Below are positions 1 through 8,577 of a stretch of DNA of 64,000 nucleotides, piece by piece. Below the pieces are notes generated by a model. The model saw nothing but the letters and a program-made list of their open reading frames with translations. It was not told where the DNA came from and did not search any database. Source of the stretch: Streptomyces sp. 35G-GA-8 (lineage in GTDB: Bacteria > Actinomycetota > Actinomycetes > Streptomycetales > Streptomycetaceae); assembly GCF_023534745.1 (NCBI RefSeq), contig NZ_JAMHJQ010000015.1, positions 150,564-214,563 on the forward strand. Reading direction: 5' to 3'. The translations under genes were made by a program, and so were the position numbers. The first letter of the stretch is position 1. Each line of letters starts with the position of its first letter.

Positions 1-108
1 CCCGCGCCGCACCACCAGCGCGCAGAGCGCGTGGCGGCGCACGGTGAGCACGACCAGGTCGACGGTGACAGCGAACGCGGGGAAGGCCGACGGGTCGTAG
101 GGCGACAT
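1..108 (-). CDS. NUDIX hydrolase, N-terminal fragment (cut by window edge)
   Basis: Only the first 36 codons lie in the window, starting at an ATG on the minus strand. They read as an N-terminus beginning MSPYDPSAFPAF, followed by a beta-strand-like VTVDLVVLTV and LCALVVRRG. From memory this is the start of actinobacterial NUDIX hydrolases of the ADP-ribose pyrophosphatase/NrtR type. The NUDIX box itself would lie beyond the edge, so the catalytic motif is not visible and the call rests on N-terminal resemblance alone. Confidence 0.6.
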   Translation of the reverse strand, partial: MSPYDPSAFPAFAVTVDLVVLTVRRHALCALVVRRG

Positions 109-212
109 GCCGCGATCTTAGTCGTCTGCCTGACGATAAACACTCCTTCCGTCGTTCGCGCTCCCTACTTCTTCGCCATCTTCACGATCTTCGCGTCCCC
201 AGCCGGCCCCGG

Positions 213-235
213 CCCACCCGCCCGCCCGCCCACCC
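213..235 (-). other. G-quadruplex motif just after a stop codon
   Basis: The plus strand carries six CCC runs separated by single bases (213-235), so the minus strand reads six GGG tracts with one-base loops. It lies about 5 bases past the stop codon of the minus-strand debranching-enzyme-like gene, so it would be in that gene's mRNA 3' end and upstream of the NUDIX gene. Single-base loops are the most stable arrangement known for quadruplexes. A terminator or RNA-stability role is inference. Confidence 0.5.
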
Positions 236-239
236 GGGC

Positions 240-2300
240 TCAGACCCCCAGTTGAAGGCCGGGGGCCGCCTCCTCGATCATGCCGAGCCCGAGCGCGCTG
301 ACCCGTAAGGAGAAGGGCTCCTCCGCCACCCGCAGCCCGGTGAGCTGCACGGCCCCGAGCGGGGCGCCGCGGACCGGGCGCAGCGCGACGGTGCGGGCGG
401 GCGCGTCCGGGCGGATACCGGCGAGCGCGGTGAGCAGATGGATCCCGGCGGCCGCGGCCACGGCCGCCGGACGGCACGCCGCGGGGTGCGGTACGGGAGC
501 ACCGCCCGCGGTGCGCCGCTCCCCCGCGTACATCTCGGGCAGCCGGTGCCCGAACGCCTCCGCCGCGTCCAGCAGACCCCTGAGCAGGGAGCCCGCCTCC
601 TCGTCGTATCCGGCCGCGATCAGGCCCCCGATCGCGACGGCCGTCTCGTGGACCCGTACCGCCCCGGCGCGGTGGCCGAAGGGATTGTGTCCGAGCTCCT
701 TGGCTCCGAGGCCGCGCAGCCCCCACCCCGAGTCGAGGTCCGCTCCCCCGACCATGGCGACCAGCCGCTCGGTCTCCGACGTATCCAGCAGTCCCGGGGC
801 CCGCTTCCCGCCGCCGAGCAATCCCGTGTCCAGGAGATGGGCGGCGCTGGCGCCGGCGTGGGGCAGCAGTCGGCCGTTGGCGCACCGCGCCGCGGCCGGG
901 CGCCCGCCGTGGGAGTCGTCGGCCCAGAACGTCTGGCGGAATCGCATCCGCAGGGCGCTCGCCCACTCCCGCCAGCCGTCGGCTCCCGGCCTGCCGCAGG
1001 ACTCCAGCAGATCCGCACCGAGCAGCGCGGCGCGGTGTGCGTGGGCCTGGGTCTCGACGCGCCGGGGCCCGGTGGGGCCCGGCTCCCCCAGCAGCCCATC
1101 GGCACCAAGAGCGGTGCGCAGCCAGTGCAGACAGCGCTCCGCCGTGGGAAGCAGCTCGGCGAGGTCACCCTCGGGCAGCCCCCAGCGGCGTGCTTCGGCG
1201 AGGACCGTGGGGAAGGCGAGCGTCGCCTCAACTCCCGTACAGCTCGGCGGCACATGAGGCCCGGCGTCCCGCAGGGGGCCGGGGATACGCCCGAAGTCGC
1301 GTCCAGGGCCGCGGAACTGGGTGCGGGCGAGCGTAAGCATCGTGCCGACGGCGAGCCGGGTGCCGAGCGGGAGAGCCATCCGTACCGCCCAGAGCGCTTC
1401 CGCGGCCGGTGGCCCACAGCGCCAGGGCACGCCGGCGGCGAGGTGGACATCCGTGGAACCGCCCGGCCCGCGCAGCAGAAGCGCCTTGAGATCACCGAGG
1501 CTCGCGGCGAACAGCGGGCGCACCCGGGGGTCGTCGCCCTCAGCGCTCGCTTCCGGCAGGGGATTACTGGCGGTGCGGCCGGTCGGCCGCGCCACCCGGT
1601 CGGCGCGGATCCGCAGCTCGATGGTGCGGGAGGTCCCGGGAGCCAGCTCCATGTCCCAGCGGAGCAGTCCGGCAGAGGCCAAGGCGTCCTGCGGTGCCGG
1701 GTCGGCGGAGACGACGGCATGTCCGCGGCCGGCCGCGGCCCAGCGCAGACCCGCGGCGTGCACGCTCGCCGGGAGTTCGGGGCCGCCGCGGCCGACCGCG
1801 ATCGCGGCCAGCTCCGCCAGATCCGTGCCCAAAAAGATCTCCACCGGGAACCGGCGGACTCCGCGGGCCGAGCTGTGCAGTGTGATGCGTTCGGTGCCGT
1901 CGGCGTCCCGCAGCCGTTCGACACTGATCTCGGGATCGGGTCCGGCGTCCGCAGGGGTACGGACCACCGCGCCGAACCGTGCCCGGTCCGCCGCGACCAG
2001 CCTGCCTTGCAAGGGGAGAGGCTCCCGTCCGGCGACGCGCAACAGACAGCGGGAGAGGAGCCGACGGCCCGACTGGTAGAAGCCCTCAAGCCCTTGACCG
2101 GTGAGTTGGCCGTGCTCGGCCGAGACGGCGAGACGCGGCAGGGCGACGCACAGGAGGGCGCGGTGTACATCGGGCAGTTCGCCGTGCGGGAGAGTCCCGC
2201 TCCGTACGGTCCCGGCCGGTGCGGCACGCGACTGTGCGGCATGCGACGTGTCGCCGTTCGAGCTGCCAGGGGTGCCTGAGGGAAGGGCGGTGAGGGCCAT
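240..2300 (-). CDS. Glycogen debranching N-terminal domain protein (amylo-alpha-1,6-glucosidase-like)
   Basis: 686 residues. The N-terminal region, with a stretch such as FYQSGRRLLSR, resembles the GDE_N_bis domain of glycogen-debranching-related proteins. The rest looks like an all-alpha (alpha/alpha)6 barrel with WG, LDSGWGLRGLGAKE and HNPFGHRAGAVRVHE motifs, as in GH63/amylo-alpha-1,6-glucosidase-like catalytic domains. No signal peptide is seen, so it is probably cytosolic. The start is placed at the ATG giving MALTALPSG; the open frame continues 125 codons upstream but that part is arginine-rich and non-conserved in appearance. No strong ribosome site is visible. Substrate is unknown; it is likely an alpha-glucan or trehalose-like sugar. 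Confidence 0.75.
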   Translation of the reverse strand: MALTALPSGTPGSSNGDTSHAAQSRAAPAGTVRSGTLPHGELPDVHRALLCVALPRLAVSAEHGQLTGQGLEGFYQSGRRLLSRCLLRVAGREPLPLQGRLVAADRARFGAVVRTPADAGPDPEISVERLRDADGTERITLHSSARGVRRFPVEIFLGTDLAELAAIAVGRGGPELPASVHAAGLRWAAAGRGHAVVSADPAPQDALASAGLLRWDMELAPGTSRTIELRIRADRVARPTGRTASNPLPEASAEGDDPRVRPLFAASLGDLKALLLRGPGGSTDVHLAAGVPWRCGPPAAEALWAVRMALPLGTRLAVGTMLTLARTQFRGPGRDFGRIPGPLRDAGPHVPPSCTGVEATLAFPTVLAEARRWGLPEGDLAELLPTAERCLHWLRTALGADGLLGEPGPTGPRRVETQAHAHRAALLGADLLESCGRPGADGWREWASALRMRFRQTFWADDSHGGRPAAARCANGRLLPHAGASAAHLLDTGLLGGGKRAPGLLDTSETERLVAMVGGADLDSGWGLRGLGAKELGHNPFGHRAGAVRVHETAVAIGGLIAAGYDEEAGSLLRGLLDAAEAFGHRLPEMYAGERRTAGGAPVPHPAACRPAAVAAAAGIHLLTALAGIRPDAPARTVALRPVRGAPLGAVQLTGLRVAEEPFSLRVSALGLGMIEEAAPGLQLGV

Positions 2301-2415
2301 GGGGAATCTGCTCTGCCTTCTGTGCGCTCCGGAGAGCCGCGCTGTGTACGGCGACGCGGCTCGTACGACTTCGCCACAGAGGTGAACGGCTGCCCGGGTG
2401 ACCGGGTCACGGCTC

Positions 2416-3708
2416 TCATCGGCCACTCCTGGTCCCGCGTCGGCCGCCGCGCCCGGCACCTCGGCGGTGCGCGGCCCGCGCACCGGACGCGGGCCCCTTG
2501 GGCGGGAGGCTCTTGCGGGGGACGGGCCTGCGCACCGGACGGAGCTTGGGCCGCCCGCTCGTCCCGTGCGGGCCCCCGAGGGCCCGTGCGCCGCGCTCCT
2601 CACGCAGACAGCGGCGCAGCGTCTCGGGGTCCAGCCCTTCGTTGCACGCCTGGTGGAGCAATCGCGCGAAGACATACTGGGGATCGAGTCGCAACGCGAG
2701 TCCCAGGGCGACCCGCGCGCCGGGCTCGTCGCCGGTGGACCAGGAGACCCAGCCGGCCAGGGTCAGCGGGGCGGTCGCGTGCTCGGCGTAAGGACCGACA
2801 CAGCGCCGGGACAACGCGCGCCAGAGCCGCAGGGCCGGCGCGGCCTCGGGTCCCTCCATCCACTCCGCGGCGCGGTCGCGGGTCTCCCTGTCCTGGAGTC
2901 CGAGGATGACGGTGGCCGCCTCCTCGTGGGTGATGAGCCGGTCGTCCTCGGCGTCCGTGGCGGCCGGTCCCCCGCTCGGCATGTCTTTCAGCCGCCCGAT
3001 CAGAGTCCGCGCCAGCCGCAGTGTCTCCTCGCCGACCCGCTCCCGGCTTCCGGCGCCCAGGATTCGGGGTACGAGCGCCGCGCCGGCGTCGTCCAGCGCC
3101 CGCTCCTGTTCCTCAGCGGCCGGCGTACGCCAGGGCTCCAGTCGGGCTTCCATCTCCCGCAGCGATCCCCGCACCTGGACTCCGGCGTACGCGGCGGCCG
3201 CGGCCATCACCGACGTACCGGGCAGGGCCAGCCCGGTCCCCTCGGGCGGACAGCAGCGGACATCGGGGCAGCAGTAGGACCAGAAACGCCCGTCGGAGAT
3301 ACAGAGCGCCTCGTGCACGGGAACGTCGAGGCTTCCGCACGCGGTGCGCAGCCGCTGTGCCAGGGGGCGCAGCCGCTCCATCACCTGTCGGCCCGTCTCC
3401 CCCGCCGCCGGGTCCTGGCAGAGGAAGACGACGATTCCCTCGGGTCGGCCGCCGCGCCGCTCGCTGCCCTCGATCAAGCACTCGGCGAGCTGATCGGCCA
3501 CCGGTGGCCATTCCATCGGCGCGCGCGGGATGCCGAGCCTGAGCCGTCCGCCGAAGCGTCCCCGCTCGCCCTGGAGCGCGACCATCACAATGGAATCGGT
3601 GGGGTGGTATCCGAGCAAATACGGGAGAGCGTCGGCGAGTTCCGCGGGACTGCGCAGGGTGATCTGCTGCTCGTCGGCGGATCCGGTCGGTTCGTGGTGC
3701 GTGTTCAT
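2416..3708 (-). CDS. DUF4192 domain protein
   Basis: 430 residues, beginning MNTHHEPTG and then a motif typical of DUF4192: LRSPAELADALPYLLGYHPTDSIV. The first 330 residues are the conserved domain. The last ~60 are Arg/Pro/Gly-rich and probably disordered. It is cytosolic and its function is unknown. It is divergently transcribed from the RecQ-like helicase, and the shared intergenic region carries a DnaA-box palindrome. Confidence 0.85.
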   Translation of the reverse strand: MNTHHEPTGSADEQQITLRSPAELADALPYLLGYHPTDSIVMVALQGERGRFGGRLRLGIPRAPMEWPPVADQLAECLIEGSERRGGRPEGIVVFLCQDPAAGETGRQVMERLRPLAQRLRTACGSLDVPVHEALCISDGRFWSYCCPDVRCCPPEGTGLALPGTSVMAAAAAYAGVQVRGSLREMEARLEPWRTPAAEEQERALDDAGAALVPRILGAGSRERVGEETLRLARTLIGRLKDMPSGGPAATDAEDDRLITHEEAATVILGLQDRETRDRAAEWMEGPEAAPALRLWRALSRRCVGPYAEHATAPLTLAGWVSWSTGDEPGARVALGLALRLDPQYVFARLLHQACNEGLDPETLRRCLREERGARALGGPHGTSGRPKLRPVRRPVPRKSLPPKGPASGARAAHRRGAGRGGRRGTRSGR

Positions 3709-3745
3709 GGCTCGACGGTCCCGCGCCGGGCCAGATCCCGCGACC

Positions 3746-3769
3746 CCTGTGGATAACTTTATCCACAGG
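3746..3769. promoter_or_regulatory. Two inverted DnaA boxes between DUF4192 and RecQ-like genes
   Basis: The core is TGTGGATAACTTTATCCACA, two perfect TTATCCACA DnaA boxes in opposite orientation separated by 2 bases (3748-3756 and 3759-3767). The palindrome extends to 11 bp arms. It sits about 40 bp upstream of the DUF4192 start and 50 bp upstream of the helicase start. Two exact copies by chance are very unlikely in a genome this GC-rich. DnaA control of either gene is inference. Confidence 0.6.
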
Positions 3770-3818
3770 CTGGGCGGCGCATTCGCGGTTTGTCGGAGCC
3801 ATCGGGTTGCATGGGGGC

Positions 3819-5990
3819 ATGACCAACGCAGACCGCACGGCTCTCCGCGCCTCGGCCGACTCCGTACTCGCCCGCCTCGTCGGTGACACCACCGGCAGCG
3901 CCCGGCTGCGCGAGGACCAGTGGCGGGCCATCGAGGCGCTCGTCGCCGACAAGCGCAGGGCGCTGGTCGTCCAGCGCACGGGCTGGGGCAAGTCGGCAGT
4001 GTATTTCGTCGCGACCTCCCTGCTGCGCGAGCTCGGCGCGGGCCCGACCGTGATCGTCTCGCCGCTGCTCGCGCTGATGCGCAATCAGGTGGAGGCGGCG
4101 GCGCGGGCCGGGATCCGGGCCAGGACGATCAACTCCTCCAACGCGGAGGAGTGGGAGACGATCCAGGAAGAAGTGGCCGCGGGCGATGTCGATGTCCTGC
4201 TGGTCAGTCCGGAGCGGTTGAACAATCCGGACTTCCGCGATCAGGTCCTGCCCCGGCTGTCGGCGGCCACGGGCCTGCTGGTGGTCGACGAGGCACACTG
4301 CATCTCCGACTGGGGCCATGACTTCCGGCCCGACTACCGGCGATTGCGCACGATGCTCGCCGAGCTGCCGGCGGGGGTTCCCGTGCTCGCCACGACCGCC
4401 ACGGCCAACGCCCGGGTGACCGCTGATGTGGCCGAGCAGTTGGGGACGGGGGCGGGGACGGACGCGCTGGTGCTGCGCGGGCCGCTGGACCGGGAGAGTC
4501 TCAGCCTCCATGTCCTCAAGCTGCCGGACGCGGCGCACCGGCTGGCCTGGCTCGCCGACCATCTGGGCGAGTTGCCCGGCTCCGGGATCATCTACACACT
4601 GACGGTCGCCGCGGCCGAGGAGGTCACGGCGTATCTGCGGCAGTGCGGGCATACGGTCGCCTCGTACACCGGCCGCACCGAGAACGCCGACCGGCAGCAG
4701 GCCGAGGACGATCTGCTGGCGAACAGGGTCAAGGCCCTGGTCGCCACGTCCGCGCTGGGCATGGGGTTCGACAAGCCGGACCTCGGATTCGTGGTGCATC
4801 TCGGTTCGCCCTCCTCTCCCATCGCCTACTACCAGCAGGTGGGGCGCGCGGGCCGTGGGGTGGAGCATGCCGAGGTGCTGCTGCTGCCCGGCCGGGAGGA
4901 TGAGGCGATCTGGAAGTACTTCGCCTCGGTCGCCTTTCCGCCCGAGGAGCTGGTCAGGCGCACGCTCGATGTGCTGGGCCGGGCGGACCGGCCGCTGTCG
5001 CTGCCGGCCCTGGAGCCGCTGGTCGAGCTGCGGCGTACGCGGCTGGAGACGATGCTCAAGGTCCTCGATGTGGACGGGGCGGTGCACCGGGTGAAGGGCG
5101 GCTGGACCTCCACCGGCCGGCCATGGGTGTACGACACCGAGCGGTACGCCTGGGTGGCGCGCCAGCGGGAGGCCGAGCAGCAGGCGATGCGCGACTACGC
5201 GTCCGCGACCGCGTGCCGGATGGAGTTCCTGCGGCGCCAGTTGGACGACGAGGAGGCGGTCCCCTGCGGGCGGTGCGACAACTGCGCGGGGGCGCGGTTC
5301 GAGGACAAGGTGAGCGCCGCCGCACTCGACGCGGCGCGCGGCGAGCTGGGCAGGCCGGGCGTGGAGGTCGAGCCCAGGAAGATGTGGCCGACCGGGCTCA
5401 CCGCGGTCGGCGTCGATCTCAAGGGCCGTATCCCGCAAGGCGAGCAGTACTTCCCGGGCCGGGCGCTGGGACGGCTGTCGGACATCGGCTGGGGCAACCG
5501 GCTGCGGCCGATGCTCTCGGCACAGGCACACGACGGACCGGTACCGGACGATGTGGTGACCGCCGTGGTGAGTGTGCTCGCCGACTGGGCGAAGGGGCCC
5601 GGTGGTTGGGCCTCCGGCGAGCCCGAGGCGCCGCCCCGGCCCGTCGGGGTGGTCACCGTGGCGTCGCACAGCAGACCCCGGCTCGTGGGTTCGCTCGGCA
5701 GCCGGATCGCGGAGGTCGGCAGGATGCCGCTGCTCGGTACGGTCGCGTACGCGCCCGGGGCGGGCGACTCGCGGATCTCGCGCACCAACAGCGCGCAGCG
5801 CGTACGGGCGCTGCACGAGACACTGACCGTGCCGGCCGAGCTGGCCGAGGCGTTGGTCTCCGCGGGCGGCCCGGTGCTGCTCGTCGACGACCTCTCGGAC
5901 AGTGGCTGGACGCTCGCGGTGGCGGCGCGGCTGCTGCGCAGGGCTGGTGCGGAGGGGGTGTTTCCGCTGGTCCTGGCCGTTCAGACGTGA
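3819..5990 (+). CDS. RecQ-family DNA helicase with C-terminal phosphoribosyltransferase-like domain
   Basis: 723 residues from the ATG giving MTNADRT; an in-frame TTG lies 12 bases upstream but is less likely. Helicase features in order: QRTGWGKS Walker A (about residues 50-57), VVDEAHC box (about 154), TTATANARV motif III, QQVGRAGRG motif VI, then a RecQ zinc site (Cys at about 466-489, ending CGRCDNC). RecQ proteins unwind 3'-5' at forks and recombination intermediates. From about residue 600 the sequence switches to a fold with VGVVTVASHSRPRLVGSLG and then VLLVDDLSDSG, which matches the PRPP-binding loop of ComF-type PRTases. A canonical HRDC domain is not recognisable. The fusion is the notable point. 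Confidence 0.85.
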   Translation: MTNADRTALRASADSVLARLVGDTTGSARLREDQWRAIEALVADKRRALVVQRTGWGKSAVYFVATSLLRELGAGPTVIVSPLLALMRNQVEAAARAGIRARTINSSNAEEWETIQEEVAAGDVDVLLVSPERLNNPDFRDQVLPRLSAATGLLVVDEAHCISDWGHDFRPDYRRLRTMLAELPAGVPVLATTATANARVTADVAEQLGTGAGTDALVLRGPLDRESLSLHVLKLPDAAHRLAWLADHLGELPGSGIIYTLTVAAAEEVTAYLRQCGHTVASYTGRTENADRQQAEDDLLANRVKALVATSALGMGFDKPDLGFVVHLGSPSSPIAYYQQVGRAGRGVEHAEVLLLPGREDEAIWKYFASVAFPPEELVRRTLDVLGRADRPLSLPALEPLVELRRTRLETMLKVLDVDGAVHRVKGGWTSTGRPWVYDTERYAWVARQREAEQQAMRDYASATACRMEFLRRQLDDEEAVPCGRCDNCAGARFEDKVSAAALDAARGELGRPGVEVEPRKMWPTGLTAVGVDLKGRIPQGEQYFPGRALGRLSDIGWGNRLRPMLSAQAHDGPVPDDVVTAVVSVLADWAKGPGGWASGEPEAPPRPVGVVTVASHSRPRLVGSLGSRIAEVGRMPLLGTVAYAPGAGDSRISRTNSAQRVRALHETLTVPAELAEALVSAGGPVLLVDDLSDSGWTLAVAARLLRRAGAEGVFPLVLAVQT

Positions 5991-6206
5991 CATGGGGCTG
6001 TACCAGTGGCGCGTTCGGGCAGGGATATGGCAGGCATATACCCGCATTGCGGACGACGGCGTCAATTGCTCGTTGCCGCACGCCGATACGCCAGCGAGAA
6101 TTGGAACCGTCCCCGCACGGCCCCACGCGGCCCATCAAGGCCGTGCCGCGGCGTCGCCCCCGTCCGACCCAGCCCGCACTGTGGGCGCGTATGCGAAGGG
6201 AGGAAC

Positions 6207-6836
6207 GTGACCTTCGGATTCGCTCCGTCCGCAGCCACTTCGGTCAGTACGCCCGCCGATTCCGCCAGCCGCCTCGCCAGAATGCTCCAACCCGCCGAAT
6301 GGGCGGAAGCCGGCATACCGCTGCTGCGCAACCCCCGTGAGGTGGTCAGCGGTCTGCACAGCAGGCACCGGCCGACCCTGTCGACCGCCGTCGTGGCCGT
6401 ACTCGACCATGAGGAACGCCTCGCCGCCAGCGCCTCGTTCGCACCGCGAGCCGCGCCGGTCGACGGCTGGGAGTTCCGTAACGCACTGCTGGCACATCTG
6501 CGCCGCGTCATCCCGCACGACCTGCGCCGTCGTACGCCGGTGCGCACCGCCGTCCTGCTCTACTGCCGTGAGGGCGACGAACGCTGGACGGAGGAGGACG
6601 GGGCCTGGATGTGGGGGCTGCGGGACGCCTGCACCCTCCATGGACTGCGCTGTGGCGCGTACATCACGCTGACCCGTGGCGGCTGGCAGGTGCTGGGCGA
6701 GGGCCGCGGTGGCCGACGGCCCAACTCCGAGTCACCGCCTGCCGCTCTGGCCGAGACACTGGCCGATCCGGAAGCGCCGCCCACGCATGGAGGCGGCGGA
6801 GCGGTGGAGGTAATGCGCCGCACGGTTGCCCGTTGA
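6207..6836 (+). CDS. Conserved protein resembling RadC/JAB fold without metal ligands
   Basis: 209 residues from a GTG with an ideal GGGAGGA five bases upstream. There is no confident family name. The order of motifs follows RadC: NPREVVSGL (about 42-50), AVVAVLDHEERL (61-72), WEFRNALLAHL (88-98), AVLLYCREG (115-123), then WTEEDGAWMWGLRDACTLHGL (127-147) and GGWQVLGEG at the end. RadC proteins have HNHPSG and a later Asp as JAMM metal ligands; here that stretch reads LYCREGDE, so a zinc site appears absent. It is probably cytosolic, downstream of the RecQ-like gene on the same strand after 216 bp. The RadC relationship is inference from motif order. Confidence 0.7.
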   Translation: MTFGFAPSAATSVSTPADSASRLARMLQPAEWAEAGIPLLRNPREVVSGLHSRHRPTLSTAVVAVLDHEERLAASASFAPRAAPVDGWEFRNALLAHLRRVIPHDLRRRTPVRTAVLLYCREGDERWTEEDGAWMWGLRDACTLHGLRCGAYITLTRGGWQVLGEGRGGRRPNSESPPAALAETLADPEAPPTHGGGGAVEVMRRTVAR

Positions 6837-6932
6837 GCAGCCGGGCGGCCACCGCTCGCCGGGCACGTCACAGCGGCCCGGCCGCCCCCTGAACGGGCAG
6901 CCGGGTCACGGCCGGACCGGCGGTCGTACGGC

Positions 6933-7571
6933 TCAGACGCCCGCGCCCAGCACGGTGTTGATCCGCTTCGAGTCACCGCACACCACGAGCAGCGCGGCGG
7001 CTCGCTCCCTGGCCAGGGGAAGCACCCGAGCGACGGCATCGTCACCGCCCCCGTTGACGGCGACGACCACGACAGGCCGCGACTGAGCACGGGCCGCCGC
7101 GCCGCCGTCCGCGAAGAACACGTCCTCGCGGGCGTCGTGCTGAGCCCAGTAGGCGGCTTCGCCGAACGACAGCTCGTGGGTGGCCCACGGATGCTGTTCC
7201 CCGGTGGTGAGCACCAGGATGTCGCCCGGCGCCCGCCCCGAGTCGAGCAGCAGATCGACCGCCTCTTCTGCGGCGTCGAGCGCACCGCCGGCCGGAGCCG
7301 GAATCAGCTGGATCTGGGGGACGGAAGGAGTGGTGGTGCCGGAAGCCTGGGGCTGGCCGGCGGAGTTGTGCGAGCGCTGCGCCGGCGGCGCGGGCCTCGC
7401 GGGACCGGGGCCCGGACGTCCGGGCCGCGGCGTCGCCGCGGAGCGCGGCCCGGGGACGGGACGCGGACCGGGTACAGGACGAGGGGTCGGCGCCGTACGG
7501 CCGGTGGCCGGAGTGGCGCTGGCACCCTGGGCTCTCTCGTGAATCTGAGGCTCCTGAGGGATGAGAGGCAT
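6933..7571 (-). CDS. Hypothetical protein with Pro-rich N-terminus and helicase-C-like domain
   Basis: 212 residues from an ATG (MPLIPQEPQ); no clear ribosome site supports this start, and alternatives lie up to 50 bases upstream. Residues 15-75 are a low-complexity Pro/Arg/Gly linker. From about 85 there is a compact domain: LDAAEEAVDLLLDSGRAPGDILVL, ATHELSFGEAAYW, DVFFADG, PVVVVAVNG and AALLVVCGDSKRINTVLG. This series looks like the last RecA-like subdomain of UvrD/Rep-type helicases, but no Walker A is present. It cannot be an ATPase alone. Function unknown; it may bind nucleic acid or partner proteins. Confidence 0.65.
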   Translation of the reverse strand: MPLIPQEPQIHERAQGASATPATGRTAPTPRPVPGPRPVPGPRSAATPRPGRPGPGPARPAPPAQRSHNSAGQPQASGTTTPSVPQIQLIPAPAGGALDAAEEAVDLLLDSGRAPGDILVLTTGEQHPWATHELSFGEAAYWAQHDAREDVFFADGGAAARAQSRPVVVVAVNGGGDDAVARVLPLARERAAALLVVCGDSKRINTVLGAGV

Positions 7572-7708
7572 GACTGGATGTCTATCAAACACCGGTGCGA
7601 AAAGCATCGGCAGGTGGGGATATTTGTACCCATGTCTGCGGGCGCGAGCCACACAGACCCAAGGTTCACCGGAAGTTCCGGAAGTGGGACCTTCCAGAAA
7701 TCGGCAGT

Positions 7709-8419
7709 TCAGAAGTCGAAGCCGAGCTGGCCCCCGCTTTCCATAGCCGCGGCCTCCACGGAGATTCGGACCTTCTTGAGGTGCCGCCACTGGGGCAGCG
7801 CGTCAAGATAGGCCCACGAGAGCCGGTGGTGCGGTGTGGGCCCCCACTCCTCCAGTGCCGCCTTGTGCACCGGTGAGGGGTAGCCCGCGTTGGCGCCGAA
7901 CGCGTAGGGAACGTACTCCTGGGCCGACGCGCCCAGTTCGGCCATGATGGCGTCCCTGCGCACCTTGGCGAGTACCGAGGCGGCAGCCACCGAGACACAG
8001 GACTGATCGCCCTTGATGACCGTACGCACCAGCCAGGATCCTCCGAGATAGTCGTGCTTGCCGTCGAGGATCACCGCGTCGGGCCGTACCGGCAGCGCCT
8101 CCAAGGCGCGTACGGCGGCGAGCCTGAGCGCCGCGGTCATCCCGAGGGCGTCGATCTCCTCCGGGGAGGCGTGCCCCAGCGCGTGCGAGGTGACCCACCT
8201 CTCCAGCTCATCGGCCAGCTCCGTACGGCGCTTGGGGGTGATCAGCTTGGAGTCGGTGAGGCCGGCCGGTGGTCTGCGCAACCCCGTGACGGCCGCGCAT
8301 ACCGTGACCGGACCGGCCCACGCTCCGCGCCCGACCTCGTCGACGCCGGCGATGATCCTGGCTTCGGTGGTGGCGCGCAGCGAGCGCTCAACGGTGTGCG
8401 TGGGTGGTTCGTACGGCAT
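7709..8419 (-). CDS. rnhB: Ribonuclease HII
   Basis: 236 residues. RNase HII cleaves RNA in RNA-DNA hybrids and starts removal of misincorporated ribonucleotides from DNA. The diagnostic GVDEVGRG (catalytic Asp27-Glu28) is followed by [18 protein letters not shown] (third acidic residue) and [18 protein letters not shown]. Length is normal for the family. The start is the ATG of MPYEPPTHT. It lies downstream of the DUF4173 gene on the same strand, separated by a terminator-like repeat region. Confidence 0.96.
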   Translation of the reverse strand: MPYEPPTHTVERSLRATTEARIIAGVDEVGRGAWAGPVTVCAAVTGLRRPPAGLTDSKLITPKRRTELADELERWVTSHALGHASPEEIDALGMTAALRLAAVRALEALPVRPDAVILDGKHDYLGGSWLVRTVIKGDQSCVSVAAASVLAKVRRDAIMAELGASAQEYVPYAFGANAGYPSPVHKAALEEWGPTPHHRLSWAYLDALPQWRHLKKVRISVEAAAMESGGQLGFDF

Positions 8420-8493
8420 GGCACCAGCAAGGTTACGCCGCGCGGACGCCGCGCGACAGACCGGGTACCGGCCGTGGTGTCCGCCCGTTACAT

Positions 8494-8569
8494 CGGGACG
8501 CCGGGTACGGGAAGTCCAGCCGGTACGGGACGCCGGGTACGGGACGTTCGGAGGGGACGTCCCGTACCC
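8494..8569 (-). terminator. Terminator-like inverted repeat with 19-bp direct repeats
   Basis: A perfect 12-bp stem (8535-8546 with 8558-8569, 11-base loop) lies 9 bases past the stop of the minus-strand DUF4173 gene, the right place for its terminator. It has no clear U-run, as is common in Streptomyces. The same region holds a 19-bp direct repeat (8494-8512 and 8526-8544, core GACGCCGGGTACGGGA), whose second copy overlaps the stem. Confidence 0.6.
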
Positions 8570-8577
8570 ACCGACGT

